Origin: Salvia splendens
Taxonomy: Eukaryota; Streptophyta; Magnoliopsida; Lamiales; Lamiaceae
Direction: 5' to 3'
Length of the DNA stretch: 64,000 nt
NCBI RefSeq assembly: GCF_004379255.2
Contig: NC_056039.1
Coordinates: 32,935,883 to 32,999,882 of the forward strand
In this document: piece after piece, positions 19,301 to 35,500 of the stretch
How the letters are laid out: each line of letters begins with the position of its first letter
Numbering within the stretch: the stretch's first letter is position 1
Position numbers and translations under genes: made by a program
Notes under the pieces: generated by a model
What the model saw: the letters and a program-made list of their open reading frames with translations, nothing else
What the model was told of the DNA's origin: nothing
Databases searched by the model: none

Positions 19301-20741
19301 ATGGCAATTTTAAACATTTCTTGGTCACTAGCAACTCTCTTGTTCTCGTGCATTGCACTAGTTGTTACAAGTCACACCTTCCCGCCAAAATTCTTCAACG
19401 TTGTTCGCTACGGAGCTATCGGAGATGGCACCACCGACAACTCCCAGGTTCGTATTCGTGTTCGTGTTTGAGTTCGAGCAATAAATTGATTTTCACTTCG
19501 AAACATAAAATTTTAATATTTGTAAGCTGTTTAATTTTAGGCATTTGTGAAAGCATGGAAAGATGCATGTGCATATAAGGGAAGGAGTAGGGTTTGGATC
19601 CCAAATGGGAGATTCTTGTTAAGCTCAGTCTCATTTGAAGGCTCATGCAATGGCTCAATGGCATTTCTCCTCAAAGGGAGCCTCGTGGCCCCCACCGACC
19701 CCTCCTCCTTCACCGACACGTGGATCGCCTTTCGCTACGTGTCCGCCCTAGCTGTGAAAGGCGGTGGCTCCCTCGATGGCCAAGGCCATTCCGCCTGGCA
19801 TCTCAACGATTGCCAAAGCAACCCTCACTGCAAGCCTCTCCCAGTCGTCAGTCTCTCTCTTACTTTATTTACTCTCTCTTAATATGTTTAGTTAGGGTTT
19901 CGGGTTTAGGGTTTATCTGCATCCGTGCAGACATTGCGATTCGACTTTGTGAGGAACTCGAGGGTCCAAAACATCGAATCAGTCAACAGCAAGAGCTCCC
20001 ATTTCAACGTTTTCGCCTGCGAAAACCTAACCATAAGCCACGTGAAGCTCTCTGCGCCCGCAGACAGCCCCAACACCGACGGAATCCACATTGGCAGCTC
20101 GAGAAGCGTCACGATAACAAACTCCCTCATTGGCACGGGAGACGACTGCGTGTCCATGGTCTCCGGCAGCCAAGACATCAAGGTGAACGACGTCGTCTGT
20201 GGGCCCGGCCACGGCATAAGCATCGGGAGCCTAGGGAGGGGCCACGAGCGCGAGTATGTCGAGGATATAACCGTTGCGAACTGCACCTTCATCGCCTCCG
20301 AAAACGGCGTTAGGATCAAAACATGGTCGCCCTCTTCATATAGCAAGGCTTCCAATTTAGTTTTCGAAAATATTATTATGAAAAATTCCAAAAATCCAGT
20401 TGTGATTGATCAGTACTACTGCCCCTCACCACATTGCTATATGCAGGTAACTAAAATTCAATTTTTATTTTTAATAAAATTCAAATTGATTATATATTTA
20501 TATATAGGGAAAATCAAGCTCGGATGTGCAAATAGAAGATGTGACATTTAAGAATATTAGAGGGGTGTCGAGCACGGAGGTTGCGTTGAATTTGCAGTGC
20601 AGCGAGGCTATGCCGTGCAAGAATGTGAAGCTCATCGACATAGACCTTGCGTACGAGGGTCCGGGGAGACGGGCCACGGCCCTTTGTTCACATGTTATTG
20701 GCTCCTCTTATGGCAAGCTTGTACCTGGGGGATGTGTGTAG
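19301..20741 (+). CDS. Polygalacturonase (GH28), secreted
   Basis: Four exons: 19301-19447, 19541-19846, 19931-20446, 20508-20741 (TAG at 20739), joining to 400 residues. The enzyme hydrolyses alpha-1,4 bonds of homogalacturonan in the cell wall (pollen, abscission, fruit or organ growth). Residues 1 to about 25 are a hydrophobic signal peptide. The GH28 motifs follow in order: NTDGIHIG, GTGDDCVSM, CGPGHGISIGSLG and VRIKTW, supplying the three catalytic aspartates, the histidine and the RIK substrate-binding residues. RYGAIGDGTTDNSQ at the mature N-terminus is also typical. The paired cysteines near the C-terminus (CSEAMPC, GGCV) are present. All introns are GT-AG and short. Nothing is missing, so it is probably active; the wall process it serves cannot be told from sequence. 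Confidence 0.95.
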
Positions 20742-21507
20742 ATTTTTGTTAATTTTCTTCATGTATTTATTTGCAAAATGTTTTTGTTTCAGTGTTTGAA
20801 TTGAATTATCTCTCCCATATCTATTAAATATTTGAAAGCAAGTTCATATTATTCGAATTTTAACATGAAGATATGGTAAATTATTTACGTCCCAATAGTG
20901 TGACGATCTTATATCTTGTAGAAATAGTATGATCTTATGTCTTGTAAATTTTTTATTTGAAAGTATGAATAGTTCAATAATTAATTACAGTACAACATAA
21001 CACTTTTAAATATATCAAATTCTACATCAGACGTCCAACATCTTCCTTAAAAAGATAGCAAATAAAACAAAACGAGATAACTTTATATATTAGTAAAATC
21101 CTTGAAGTCAAACTTATTTACTAACCAAGAAGTCATAATTAACTTGATCTGAATCATAAGTTTTTGACCTGCAATATTTAAAGTAAAATATCATAAACTT
21201 GTTAGTGCTATTGTAATGAAAAAATCAATTGAACAGTCGAAATTCTTAATAATTTATTGAATTTGACGAAATTATTTGTTAAACAAAATTCTGATTTTGC
21301 AAACCAGTAATCAAAATACAGTAAAGAATATGATACGAAAAATCATTTGACAACGTGGCGAAGCGTCAAATATTTAACATTTTTCGAATAAAATAAGTGA
21401 TTATATTATATCTAGCTCTTTTGCCTTTGCTTTACACTTGTTATGTTTTCTTCTTCTCCAATTCTTCAAATTCAAACTATAGTTCCTGCAACAGAAGATC
21501 ATCTGAA
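20742..21507. other. Intergenic between polygalacturonase and UBC genes
   Basis: AT-rich sequence with no long frame, holding the 3' UTR of one gene and the promoter/leader of the next. GTATGATCTTATGTCTTGTA-like phrases repeat around 20900-20950. Nothing else is recognised. Confidence 0.5.
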
Positions 21508-23425
21508 ATGGCGATCAGCGATTTACCAAGGCGAATCATCAAGGTTTATTTCTCTTTTTGCAAAATTTCTTTGATTCGTAGTTTAATTCTGTGAAATAAA
21601 ATTTCTGGTTGCAGGAAACGCAGCGGCTCCTCAATGAACCAGGTCTACTTTTTTCTTCATTGTTTTCATCTCAGGATTTCGCTTCTCAGTTTAGTTTTAA
21701 TTCCATTTGAAGATTGATGACATCAGCTATCAAAATATCTATTTGTTTTTTTGGTTTTGTGATATACCGCTGCTCGAGTTTTAGGTTGAATTCAGCTGCT
21801 GCAGTTTTCAGTATGATCTTCGCCTCTTTCACGATTTTTCCTTATACTTCAACTTTCATGGTTTGGATTTCGGTTTTTGATTTGGATTAGAGTTTCTAGC
21901 TCTCATGAATCATGATTTAGTTAAAATATGATTATCTGTACTGAATTCGTCCTGAGGCTGTTAATCGAATCGAAAATTGTCTCATCATTTTTTAACACAG
22001 AAAGTGTAATTGTTCAGTTAGGATAGTGTTACTATTATAATGTTTTGTTTATGTTCTTGTTGAAAATAGATTGTGATTCATAATGTGGAAATTTTATTGA
22101 TTTGATGAGTTTTTGTTCTTAGTGGCTGCATCTCTGTTTTTACTTCTGATGTTTTTTATATGTTCAAATAGCTCCTGGGATTAGTGCTTCCCCTTCAGAA
22201 GATAACATGCGCTATTTCAATGTGATTATACTTGGTCCTTCCCAATCTCCGTACGAAGGTAATATATCTGGTTTGGTTTATTGTTTCTACACATATTGAA
22301 ATTTGAATCTACTGGTGTGCGTGTTCGATTTCCTTCCATACATAGTGTGAATTTTGATATTGTGCTCTCACTTATAAATATGCTTCACTTTATCATGGAA
22401 AATGAACCACATGAAAGGAGACTGCTATGTACATATCCACTGTTTCACATTTTAAACTTTTCATCCCTTGTATTCGTTGAAGGAGGTGTATTCAAGCTTG
22501 AGTTGTTTCTTCCTGAAGATTATCCCATGGCACCTCCAAAGGTAATTTTCATGTTCTGCGCCATCAGTGTTTTCGAGCATTCGCTGCTGCTCAACTCCAA
22601 TTGCATTGCGACAGCGTGAATTTTATGTACAGTTATCATGTTCTGAGTTTCGCAACTCAAATAGTTATTGCTACTTTTCGACAGGTGCGATTTCTTACAA
22701 AAATTTATCATCCCAACGTTGACAAGGTGAGTATTAAATTTTATATTTTCTGTGATGTTGCTTTGTTTTTGTTTTCATTTGTTATACATTTTGAAACAAT
22801 TTGTTGGTGGGTTGTAAATGGCCTTATCTATGCAGCTTGGTAGGATTTGCCTGGATATTCTGAAAGATAAATGGAGTCCGGCCCTCCAGATACGAACCGT
22901 ACTACTGAGGTAAACTATGTTCTCTCAAACTACAGAACCGGACATATTCTTGTTACAAAAGTTCGAATTATTTCAACGACAGATTGTACTCTTCACTGAA
23001 TGTACCCTCACCATTAGAGTTCAATATCCCCTCTCGCAATTGTTATTTCCTTGTGATTCTTGTACCCATATACACACTTGATTTTAGCACTCGTAGATAT
23101 GCAAAAATTGAATCGAGCCAGTTAGAAGAAGCTTGCCACTTTTGATGCTTAACCGCATCTGTTTTTCATTGGCACAGCATACAAGCACTTGTCAGTGCAC
23201 CAAATCCCGACGATCCACTCTCTGATAATGTTGCCAAACACTGGACGGCCAATGAAAGTGAAGCTGTCGAAACGGGTATGATTCTGCTCATCCATCAGTA
23301 ACATCAGTTGCTTTATACGACTACTCCCTGGTGACGATATTTGTGTTAGTCTATCAGCTAAGCACGATGTTTTTTATTTTGTTGCAGCAAAGGAATGGAC
23401 ACGCTTATATGCAACCGGTGCATGA
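21508..23425 (+). CDS. UBC36: Ubiquitin-conjugating enzyme E2, UBC13 type (UBC35/36-like)
   Basis: Eight exons: 21508-21543, 21615-21642, 22172-22258, 22483-22541, 22685-22726, 22836-22909, 23178-23275, 23388-23425 (TGA at 23423). They join to 153 residues, the exact length of Arabidopsis UBC35/UBC36. UBC13-type E2s pair with a catalytically inactive UEV partner to build Lys63-linked ubiquitin chains (error-free DNA damage tolerance, iron-deficiency root responses, immunity). Seen are the N-terminal helix [32 protein letters not shown], the HPN motif in IYHPNVDK, the catalytic Cys87 in [17 protein letters not shown], and the C-terminal [11 protein letters not shown]. The choice between the UBC35 and UBC36 names is arbitrary because the two are near-identical paralogues. 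Confidence 0.96.
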
Positions 23426-23803
23426 GGTGATAGATAGTAGGATAGAACGCCTTGCATTCCAGTGTAAGGCTTAAGGCTTTTCTTATATACTTACACCATA
23501 TCGCACTATAGAAGAAAAAATGTTATGCATATGCACCATATATATTCTCTGTAAATAGTATAATAAATTGTTATATATAGGTATAATATAGGCCTTGTGA
23601 GATTTTCTACGGAAATAAATAAACATCACTTTGAAATATTAACTATTTAAGTGTCACATAGTAATATCGATATGATTGTATCAAATGTAGAACGCTGAAA
23701 GGAAGAGTTAAAAGAAGAAAGGTGTCATATGATAAAGCATGCACACCCCTTTTACAAGTATGCATGCCAAGCCATATGCCACCATGGCTCGACTCAATTA
23801 ATT
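23426..23803. other. Convergent 3' regions of the UBC and bHLH genes
   Basis: Convergent transcription units end here; both 3' UTRs should fall within this stretch. No other feature is seen. Confidence 0.5.
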
Positions 23804-24921
23804 TCATCGTAACAAACCCAAAGACAAGCTAGAAGAGGCGAAGAACGAAGACACTCTGCGCCTCTTGCTCGGACTATTTCTCGAGGAGAACTCGTCCGAT
23901 GCGTAGAGCTTGTCGAGGACAGAACGAAGAACTTGAAGAATCAAATCGACAAGGGGATGAACCTGACCTTTTAGTCCCGTGATCACGAAAACATTGACCA
24001 TTCTAGTTCCCAATGTAGAAATCTCAGCCCTCACAGATTTGAGGGGCAGAGCCCCCACAGCTTCTCTCAAATCGCGGAGGAGCTTGTACTCGAAATCGCA
24101 ACAGAGGGAAGCTCGGATCGAGGTTGAAGCGTTGTCGTTTGGGTCCTCCTCTTCTTCCACTCTCACTTCACCGATATCGCTCGGCACCGCCGCTCCTTTA
24201 GTAGCTTCAGCCGCCCTCTGCCTTAGTAGCTTCACTTGATTAATAACTTCACCAAGTAACCCTGCTTTGTCCATTTGATTCATGATAAATGCAAATCATT
24301 AACCAATCCAAACATATCCATATTGTTGGTTTTAAATATTGAAACATTATATTACGGTCCAATATAACCTTCTAAGGGTGGTGTATATAAATGACTTTAT
24401 GTTAGATTCACCCAATGAAGTGGTCTACAAAGTTATTACTACGCAAAGTCAAGCGATTATCTATGAAAGTATAAGCCTGATTGTGCAGATACCATTTTGG
24501 GTAACTTCTATTTTGTTACGAGGAAATTGAAGTTATAATAAGGTCGATTTTGTAAGAAGCTAAGAACTACCAAGAACTCAGGTAGATAAGGAATAAGAAG
24601 TAGAACCACCAAGAACTCAAAATTTATACACTAGCTGTATATGGTGGAAAACAGTAGTTACTATAAGTAGGAAGACATGAAAATGATAATACATACTTTG
24701 GTAGTTCCATGAGTTAGTGTTCTAAGAGTAGCCAAATGGCGATTGATTCTCTCCCTTCTTCGCCTTTCAGCGTCGCAGTGATTCCTCAAAGCAATTGAAG
24801 CCTTGTCTGCATCACCCATCTTTTGTCTTGGCTTCATAATGATTTCTCCTCTCTCATTGCTTAGAAGCAATGACGATGACGATGACGATGCTGATGATGC
24901 TCCATTAATATCTCTTGCCAC
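23804..24921 (-). CDS. bHLH transcription factor (bHLH51/bHLH30-like), probable splice defect
   Basis: Two exons on the minus strand. Exon 1 is 24921-24697, starting MARDINGAS, with a serine run coded by a (GAC/GAT)n-like repeat. Exon 2 is about 24274-23804 with its stop at 23804-23806. If joined after the TTK codons, the product is about 231 residues. The basic region NHCDAERRRRERIN has the H-E-R residues that read E-box/G-box DNA. The helix-loop-helix continues LATLRTL...TTK, then MDKAGLLGEVINQVKLLRQ, followed by an ACT-like C-terminal domain (ASLCCDFEYKLLRDLREAV...VRAEISTLGTRM). The donor (AAA|GTATGT) is good, but the base pair before ATGGAC is AA, not AG, and no other acceptor restores the frame. 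This is either a mutated acceptor or a pseudogene. The upstream ATG at 25070 opens a different frame and is not used. Confidence 0.82.
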
Positions 24922-25070
24922 GCCTCAGAACCTAAAGTAGTTCCCTTCAAAACTTTTGAAATGATCCATCTTAATTTGCTGATTGTTAGAGCTAGAAAAC
25001 CATACAAATCTTTGAGATAAAAGTATTTTGCTAACACTCTACAAAGTTTGATTCCTCCTGTTGTTTCCAT

Positions 25071-25625
25071 TTCTTTAAAAAGAAGCGTTTAGTAGTTGAT
25101 CAGTATATGTATGTAAGAGTCAATAACTCAACGTGGTAATGAAACTATTATCATGAGTGTGTGTGTTTGTGTGAGAGAATGAGGTATGTGGCTCTTGGGT
25201 GTTGCGGATGCCACTATAGAGTTTGCCTTCTAACTATAATTGGTGTCTGAATGATTGGGATTGATCACCTGTAATTTACCTAACCAATTAAATAAATATC
25301 ACTGATCAGGTCAACTCAAGTGTTGATCCATATTCAAATGCTTTTAAATTAGTCCAGAGTAGATGAATTTCACAAACTTATACGACTGAAGTTGGTTCAA
25401 ACAATCTGGTGCATATTAAGAGGAATTAGAACAACAAACACCATCATATTATTACCAACTAGCAGAACAACCTTATGCCATACCGTCATACAAAACATAA
25501 ATAAGAAAAACAGGATCCTAGGGTTCAACCAGAGCAGCCTACTGGGCTATGCAGCACTCACACATTTCTTAATATCTAAAGCTCAGCTCAAACTGAGTAT
25601 AGGAGGATGAAGACTTGCTATGTCT
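25071..25625. other. bHLH promoter and 3' region of the KARI gene
   Basis: Both flanking genes are on the minus strand, so this stretch holds the bHLH upstream region and the KARI 3' UTR. A GTGTGTGTTTGTGTGAGAG run lies at about 25157-25175. No gene is seen. Confidence 0.5.
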
Positions 25626-29214
<3,589 letters not shown>

Positions 29215-29319
29215 GGTGAGTGTGGCTTTTCGAGTGCGCGAAGGGAGTGAGAGAAAAATGTGTGACAGCCGACAGAGCTCAGATGAGTGAGATAGGGTTT
29301 GTGTTTCAGCTACATTCCC

Positions 29320-29326
29320 TTATATA
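29320..29326 (-). promoter_or_regulatory. TATA box of the KARI gene
   Basis: On the minus strand this reads TATATAA, about 106 bases before the ATG at 29214, a normal distance for a plant promoter with a leader of about 75 bases. Confidence 0.55.
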
Positions 29327-29329
29327 GTG

Positions 29330-29910
29330 GACATGAAAATATGTTTAAAATAGAAAATTTTTATTTTTAGGAAACTGACTAAAAATGAAAAGAATTTCTA
29401 ATTTTAGAAAACATAGGAAGCCGGTCGAAGTTTGAATAATGTAAAGATTGAGCATTAAATTGAGATAATTAATACTAGTAAAACACATAGTATTTTAATG
29501 CTTAAATAAAACTAAATAAGCAACGAATATGTTTATATCTATACGTACTAAACAAGATAATAATATTTTTATTTTTAAAAATTAGTCTTTCTTGTCTTCG
29601 CACCATCCTGACTAGAAAGATTTGGTATGTGTGTTTCGTGGGTATTTGAAAATTGAAGAGTGAAAGTGACAGTTTTACACTTTTACTACAGCTAGTAATT
29701 ATAGGGAAAATTAAAGTTTTCAATAATTTTCTTTTCCTAGTGCAAAAAGAATATGCTGTTTATTCAATGATTTTGATATTACGGAGGTTCATCATATGCA
29801 ATAGATATTAATATACTAGGTGTTTTGTACTATATTTGAACTTGATTTACAAATAAATGGATCATCTTCCATTGGACATAAGAATATTTTATTTTTATTT
29901 GTAGTTGCGA
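29330..29910. other. Intergenic between KARI and the nested transposons
   Basis: AT-rich sequence upstream of the KARI promoter. No gene and no bounded repeat are seen. Confidence 0.5.
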
Positions 29911-29919
29911 CACTACAAC

Positions 29920-30797
29920 GGATTGAGATCCTCTGCTGTGCAAAATGCCACAGCAGGGGTGCTGTGGTGATCCACACCATTCATTTTGGGAATGAAAAAT
30001 AATAATACAAGTAGGGATGTCAATGTAACCCGTAACCCGTGGGCTGGCCCGAATAGCCCGCCAAATTTATAGGGTTAGGGTTGGAAATTTTTAGCCCGAT
30101 AAAATCAAAACCCGATTAGCCCGCACCCGATTAACCCGCAACCCATTAGGGCCAGACCCGAAAACCCGACGGGCTGGCCCGAAAACCCGATAAAATTTCT
30201 ATTATTCTATTTTTTACTCCTAATTCGACATTTCATTGATTAATTTTACCTAAAAAATAACTTTCAATTTTATATTAAATATACAAATTATATATTGAAT
30301 TTTTATTAATATAATAATTGATAAATAAATTAAAAACTTCAAATTCACAAAAAAAATATTTAAATTTCTAAAAAACACGCATTAAAATTCTACGAAATAT
30401 CTCAAATATTAGTATTTGATCATGTTTATGATTGAGTTTAAGCATATATCTCAAATATATCATAATTAAATGTTTTACATTGTATGAATATTAGTAATTT
30501 TAATTATTATTTATTGGATTGATCGCATGTTAATATTATCGGTAGCAACCCGATTAACCCGCTGGGCTAGCCCGAAACCCGAGCTTTTAGTGTTAGGGCT
30601 GAGCTTTTATGACCCGAAAGAAATCACAACCCGATTAACCCGCACCCGATTGACCCGCAACCCGAGTATGGTTGGCCCGAAACCCGACGGGCCGGCCCGA
30701 TTGACATCCCTAAATACAAGTATGAGAATTTAATTTGTGGTGTGGATCACCACAGCACCCCTGCTGTGGCATTTTACACAGCAGGGAATCTCAATCC
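29920..30797. mobile_element. MULE-type foldback MITE, split by a hAT element
   Basis: Outer ends GGATTGAGAT and ATCTCAATCC, extending to terminal inverted repeats of about 70-80 bp (including GCCACAGCAGGGGTGCTGTG in both arms), are flanked by the perfect 9-bp duplication CACTACAAC (29911-29919 and 30798-30806). A 9-bp duplication and long inverted ends are Mutator-like. Without the inserted hAT (30012-30712 plus one 8-bp duplication) the element is only about 169 bp, almost entirely hairpin. It is non-autonomous. Confidence 0.88.
30012..30712. mobile_element. Non-autonomous hAT element, copy 2 (inserted in the MITE)
   Basis: Perfect 13-bp terminal repeats TAGGGATGTCAAT/ATTGACATCCCTA with the 8-bp duplication AATACAAG at 30004-30011 and 30713-30720. 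At 701 bp it is clearly the same family as 13107-13765, with the same CCCG-rich subterminal arrays and AT-rich core, but with better preserved ends. No transposase is present. Confidence 0.92.
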
Positions 30798-31400
30798 CAC
30801 TACAACACTCTCTTAATTATAATTGACCGGTAACGTCCGGCTATTATTTAGGTGGACGTGTATACTGAGGTAGACTAACCAATCAAGATATAATAACAAA
30901 AATACAAGTCACAAATATATTACTCGTAATATTTATAGTACGGAAATAATTTTTAGTGTAGAGAGTTGATGTACGGAAATAAAATAAAAGAATCCAACAC
31001 CAACACGGCTGCTCGGCGGCGCACGTGTCGATCCTACACGTGAGACTTGCACAAAAAGTTGGTAATCATTGAGATTTTGATTTGATTCGAAAATTTCACA
31101 ACTACATTCTTAATCGAATCGAATCGAACCGAACGAAAAATTGAAAAAAATAGTACAGTAACTCTAAATTTTTAATTATTTATTTAATATATATTTAAAT
31201 ATAGTTTGAAGTTTTGGAATTTTTAGTTTTAAAAAATCAATTAGAACTGAATTGAATATTCAAGTTTTGACCAAAAAAAAATCTCATGTAATCCAAACCC
31301 AAAAATTCAGAACCTAGTGTTAAGGCCCAACTCAATTAAAATGGTGTGACTGGACTTAGCCCAAGTGTTAAATGTCTTTTTAGTACATGCAGCATGTTTA

Positions 31401-31669
31401 CTACCCCTCTGTCCCGGCTAAGATAACACATTTCTTGGCCGGCACGAGATTTTAAGAGTTGTTGGTTAAAGTATTTAATTGGAGAGAGGAAACGTGGGTG
31501 TAAGTATTAAAATAGAGAGAGAAAGAAAGATGGATATTTTAATAGGAGAGAGAAAGTGGTTGGGTGTATTAATTGAAGAGAGAAAGTTTCCAAAAAAAGA
31601 AATGTGTCATCTTAGGTGGGACAAGCTAAAAAGGAAAATGTGTCATTTTAAGCTGGACGGAGTGAATAG
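31401..31669. mobile_element. Stowaway-like MITE
   Basis: Left end CTACCCCTCTGTCCCGGCTAAG and the complement of the right end CTTCCGTCC-like share the CTC-CGTCC core of Stowaway elements and continue as imperfect inverted repeats (AACACATTT/GACACATTT). It is flanked by TA on both sides (31399-31400 and 31670-31671). The 269-bp interior is rich in AGAGAGAAAG phrases and codes for nothing recognisable. Confidence 0.7.
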
Positions 31670-31894
31670 TAATTAGTACCTAAACAAAAAAAAAATGTCA
31701 TGTGCATTGAATGGAAATGTGTGTAATATTTTGAAGCAAAAATAAATAGATCAATAAATAAACAAATCAAACCAACCTTTACCAAACATTTGTACTTTCC
31801 TTTAAAATGCTTTTCTATTTAGTTTTTTTACAAGAAAAATGTGATAGCCTTTAATTTATGCATTTCTATATACGTATATTTCTATTTGTGCTAA

Positions 31895-32020
31895 CCATAT
31901 ACCAATAATTCACTCTAATTTGGTGTGGCTCATATCTAATCTTTGCACTTCCATCCATATACCAATAATTCACTCTAATTTGGTGTGGCTCATATCTAAT
32001 CTTTGCACTTCCATCCATAT
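31895..32020. repeat. Perfect 60-bp tandem duplication
   Basis: Two identical 60-bp copies at 31895-31954 and 31955-32014, followed by the first six bases of a third. The unit starts CCATATACCAATAATTCACT. There are no differences between the copies. Confidence 0.95.
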
Positions 32021-32509
32021 AAAGTAAAACTGATAAAATTTTAAAGACTGAATTTAATATGATTTTCAGCTTTCATAGAATGATAGTAATATCGGTCGAC
32101 CCTCAACCACATTTATATCCTTGTTTGCTTTCGATTATCTTAAAAACAAAACATTTCCATATCTAACAACAACAAAATGTTAAATTATTATAAGAAAAAT
32201 ACAAAAGTAAAATAAGGGTTGACAAGAAAATATACTCCCTTCATTTTCCAATGATTACTAAGTAAATTCTAAGAAGGCAAACCATAATATTTCAAAATTC
32301 CAATCCTGTCCTCAAACATTTGATTTGTGGAACTAACTGCAATCCCTCTCTAGATCAGAGACGATTGCTTGTTTGTAGCAACATTCCTCTAAAATTCAAT
32401 TCATTTAGGTTAAAATTTGATTTTTGATTGGGATTTAAAACGATCGAATTCAATTGGGGATATATATTGTATTTGGATAGTTAATTGCGATTGCATTTTG
32501 AACGATCAT

Positions 32510-35500
32510 ATGGAGAAAGACAATATTACAGCAGAAAAAGAGCGAGTAGTGGAAGAAGAAGAAGAAGAAGAAGGAGAAGAAGCAGACGCAGTTGAGATGG
32601 TTCTGTTTCAAGTCTCGGAATGCTATGTTTACATGGTAATTTTCAATATTCTGTTTCGATTAATAAATGCGCTGGTGATTTTTTTTCCTTTTCCTCTCAT
32701 TGTTTGAGGTTTTTTTATTTGAATTGTAGAAATTCATTTCTGCGTGTGTGATCTAGCTTGATTTATTGTACTATGCATTTTGGTATGTATATTGTTTTTG
32801 CAAATTGGAACCATTGTTCTACAACTGTTCTCCCATCATTTGTTGTTTTTGCATTGTTAACCGATCTTTGAAATATTCAAGAGCTGCCAATTCTATTATA
32901 TTTATTCAAACTGCAATATGAAGGAGATAAGCTAGTTTTGTCTTAACTAGTTTTGAAATTCAGTTTGTCTGTGGATGGTTGAATGAATACAGTGCATTTA
33001 CATGTGATACAGCTAATAATTTTTATGGCTATGTGTACCCAAAGATGAAAAAGTGGATCAAATTAAGAATCATTATTTGTTTTAGAGTTAGAAATAAGGA
33101 AATGTAACTGTATTATGTTCTGGATGAAAAGGAATGATATCCTACTCGCACATTCTCGTTGATTAACATACGATGAGCTTGGGTTGAGTTGCTTTGGCTG
33201 AAGTACTACTCCAAAATTATATAGCAAATGTTGCATTTCTAATTTGCAATGCTTTTAATTCCACATGAAAATCAAGCCAGTTCTTATTTTGGACATTATA
33301 ATATTCTCCTGAAATTCGCTCTGAATTCCAACAACAGTTAATCTTAAAGATGTTGCATTTCATTCTGAAGACATTTCACTTATAGCTTTGGATTTTGGTT
33401 TCTAAGTTACTTTGGCATAAACTATATTGTCCAATAGTTGTTTTTTTTGGGGGATATTCTAATGTTCTGGTTCTAATATTGCAGATACCTCCACGGATAT
33501 CTGCAGCTTCTTACAGGTATTCCCCTAAACTACTTGTTGATGAGCAGTTCCATAATCTTAATTTAGAAGAAAGCTTGTGAATTAGAAATGAAAATGTAAT
33601 TTCTCAGCACTCATTTGATGGATGAAATAATTCAAAAATGAAATTCTTTCTTCTTGTAGGGCTGATGAATGGGATGTCAATAAATGGACATGGGAAGGTA
33701 ATTTGAAAGTTATTAGTAAAGGAGAAGAATGCATTATCCGGTTGGATGACAAGACAACAGGTGAATTTTCTTGACTTTCTACTGGGTAGCGGTGTTCATT
33801 AACTATCCATTTTCATCAAGTTTCTGTCTCCTCAAATCACTATTGTCTATGTAATAGGTGAGCTGTATGCTCGGGCATTTTTGAGAGATGGGGAACTGCA
33901 TCCTGTCGAGGCTGTTATTGATAGCAGCAGGTAAAGAAATTGGTCACAATTGATGCCACCTGCTTGAGAAATATCGTTAATGTTAAAACGATGTGGTTCA
34001 ACTTATAAGACTGCTATTGGTTCCTTTGCAGATATTTCGTTCTTCGGGTCGAAGAGAACATTGGTAATTTACAGAACTTCAATCTTCTATAATATTAGCT
34101 TCTATAGTTATTCTTCAAATGATCAGGGTTTTGATCTACATTGAATAAGTGATTATGTTTCTTCTTTTCTTTTTCAATGGCCATGGTTGTTGATATAACC
34201 TTTAGAAAACCAACTAAAATTCGGGCTAATTAGTATCTACATGCAATCTATTGTTAAGAACTTTTCCACTAATATAATGCGTCTTATCCTGTGTTTCTGC
34301 ACTCTGAATAGATAATAGACATTGCAGTAGGGATTGAGGTCATATATAACCAGGAATCTTTGTGCACTTTCTCGAGCATCTTGTTTTGATCTTTCAATTA
34401 TTTGCAAAGCTTTATTCATCTGGAGACATATAACATACATTCAGGGTCAGAATAAGTTACTAATGTGATTTATATTAATAGCCTAACTACATGCCTGATA
34501 TCTTGTTCATCTTTTTCAATCATTTGCACACATGTTGAAGGTGACGATATTAAACATGCTCGATATATATAGTTGCTACCTCATTGCATCTGGGTCGAGG
34601 AAGTTTCCCAAACTTTTTCTAGTTCAAACTATAAGAACTGTTTCACTTGCCATTTAAGTGCTAATCTGGTTAGCCTAGTTAGAGGTCCACCACATATCAG
34701 GGTTGATGCATTACCAAGTACCAACAATTTGCAAATGTTTATATAGCAGGTTTTTACATTTCCAACTTAAAAAGGCACATATAGGGCTAGAACAATTGCA
34801 AAATCATATTGCTCTGAATCTTTAAGTCTGGTTGACTCACTTCATCTGTATGTTTTCTGTAATGACTCAATTTGGGTTCTTTCTTCCTTCTTAAGTTGTG
34901 ACTATCATTTGCAGACTGCATAGCATTGTTGATTTTCAACGTTAGCTTTTAATATAAACTAATTTTTATCGATTCATTTTCACGTGTACATAATCAGAAT
35001 TGATACCGTTTCATTACGATTCATGCAGATGGGCGCCTTCGCCATGCTTTCATTGGTATAGGATTTCGAGAAAGATCAGAAGCATATGACTTCCAAGCTG
35101 CTCTTCATGACCATATGAAGTACTTCATCTCCTACTCCCTTTAGTAACCATCTTTTAAGACTTTAGAGCGGTTTGGCCCGTTGTCTGAAGTACAATGGCC
35201 TTAAAACCCTCTGCTGCCGAAACTCTATTGAATTATTTTATTCAATCTATAGGTATCTGAATAAGAAGAAAACTGCAGAAGAGATGGAGCACCGATACCA
35301 GCATTCTTCTTCAGTAGATTATAGTTTGAAGGATGGGGAGACTTTAGTGCTTCAGCTCAAGAAAGTAAGATCTCATGGATCCATCTTATTACTCTATAAC
35401 AATTGCGTATGCTCATCTTATCCCGTTTCTCGTTTTCTACGAAACAGAAAGAAGGTGGCAGCAAAAGATCCAAGTTTTTCGAGCAGAAATTGAGTAATCT

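Larger units (their letters stand above)
30807..32509. other. Intergenic between nested transposons and the NECAP gene
   Basis: Contains the Stowaway-like MITE at 31401-31669 and the 60-bp duplication at 31895-32020, each listed separately. The NECAP leader should begin within the last 150-200 bases. An ACACGTGAG G-box core lies at about 31037. No gene is seen. Confidence 0.5.

Noticed and set aside
24861..25070. 69-codon frame starting METTGG upstream of the bHLH gene
   Set aside because: It is in a different frame from the bHLH exon and its end overlaps the serine repeat read out of frame. No splice links it to the domain.
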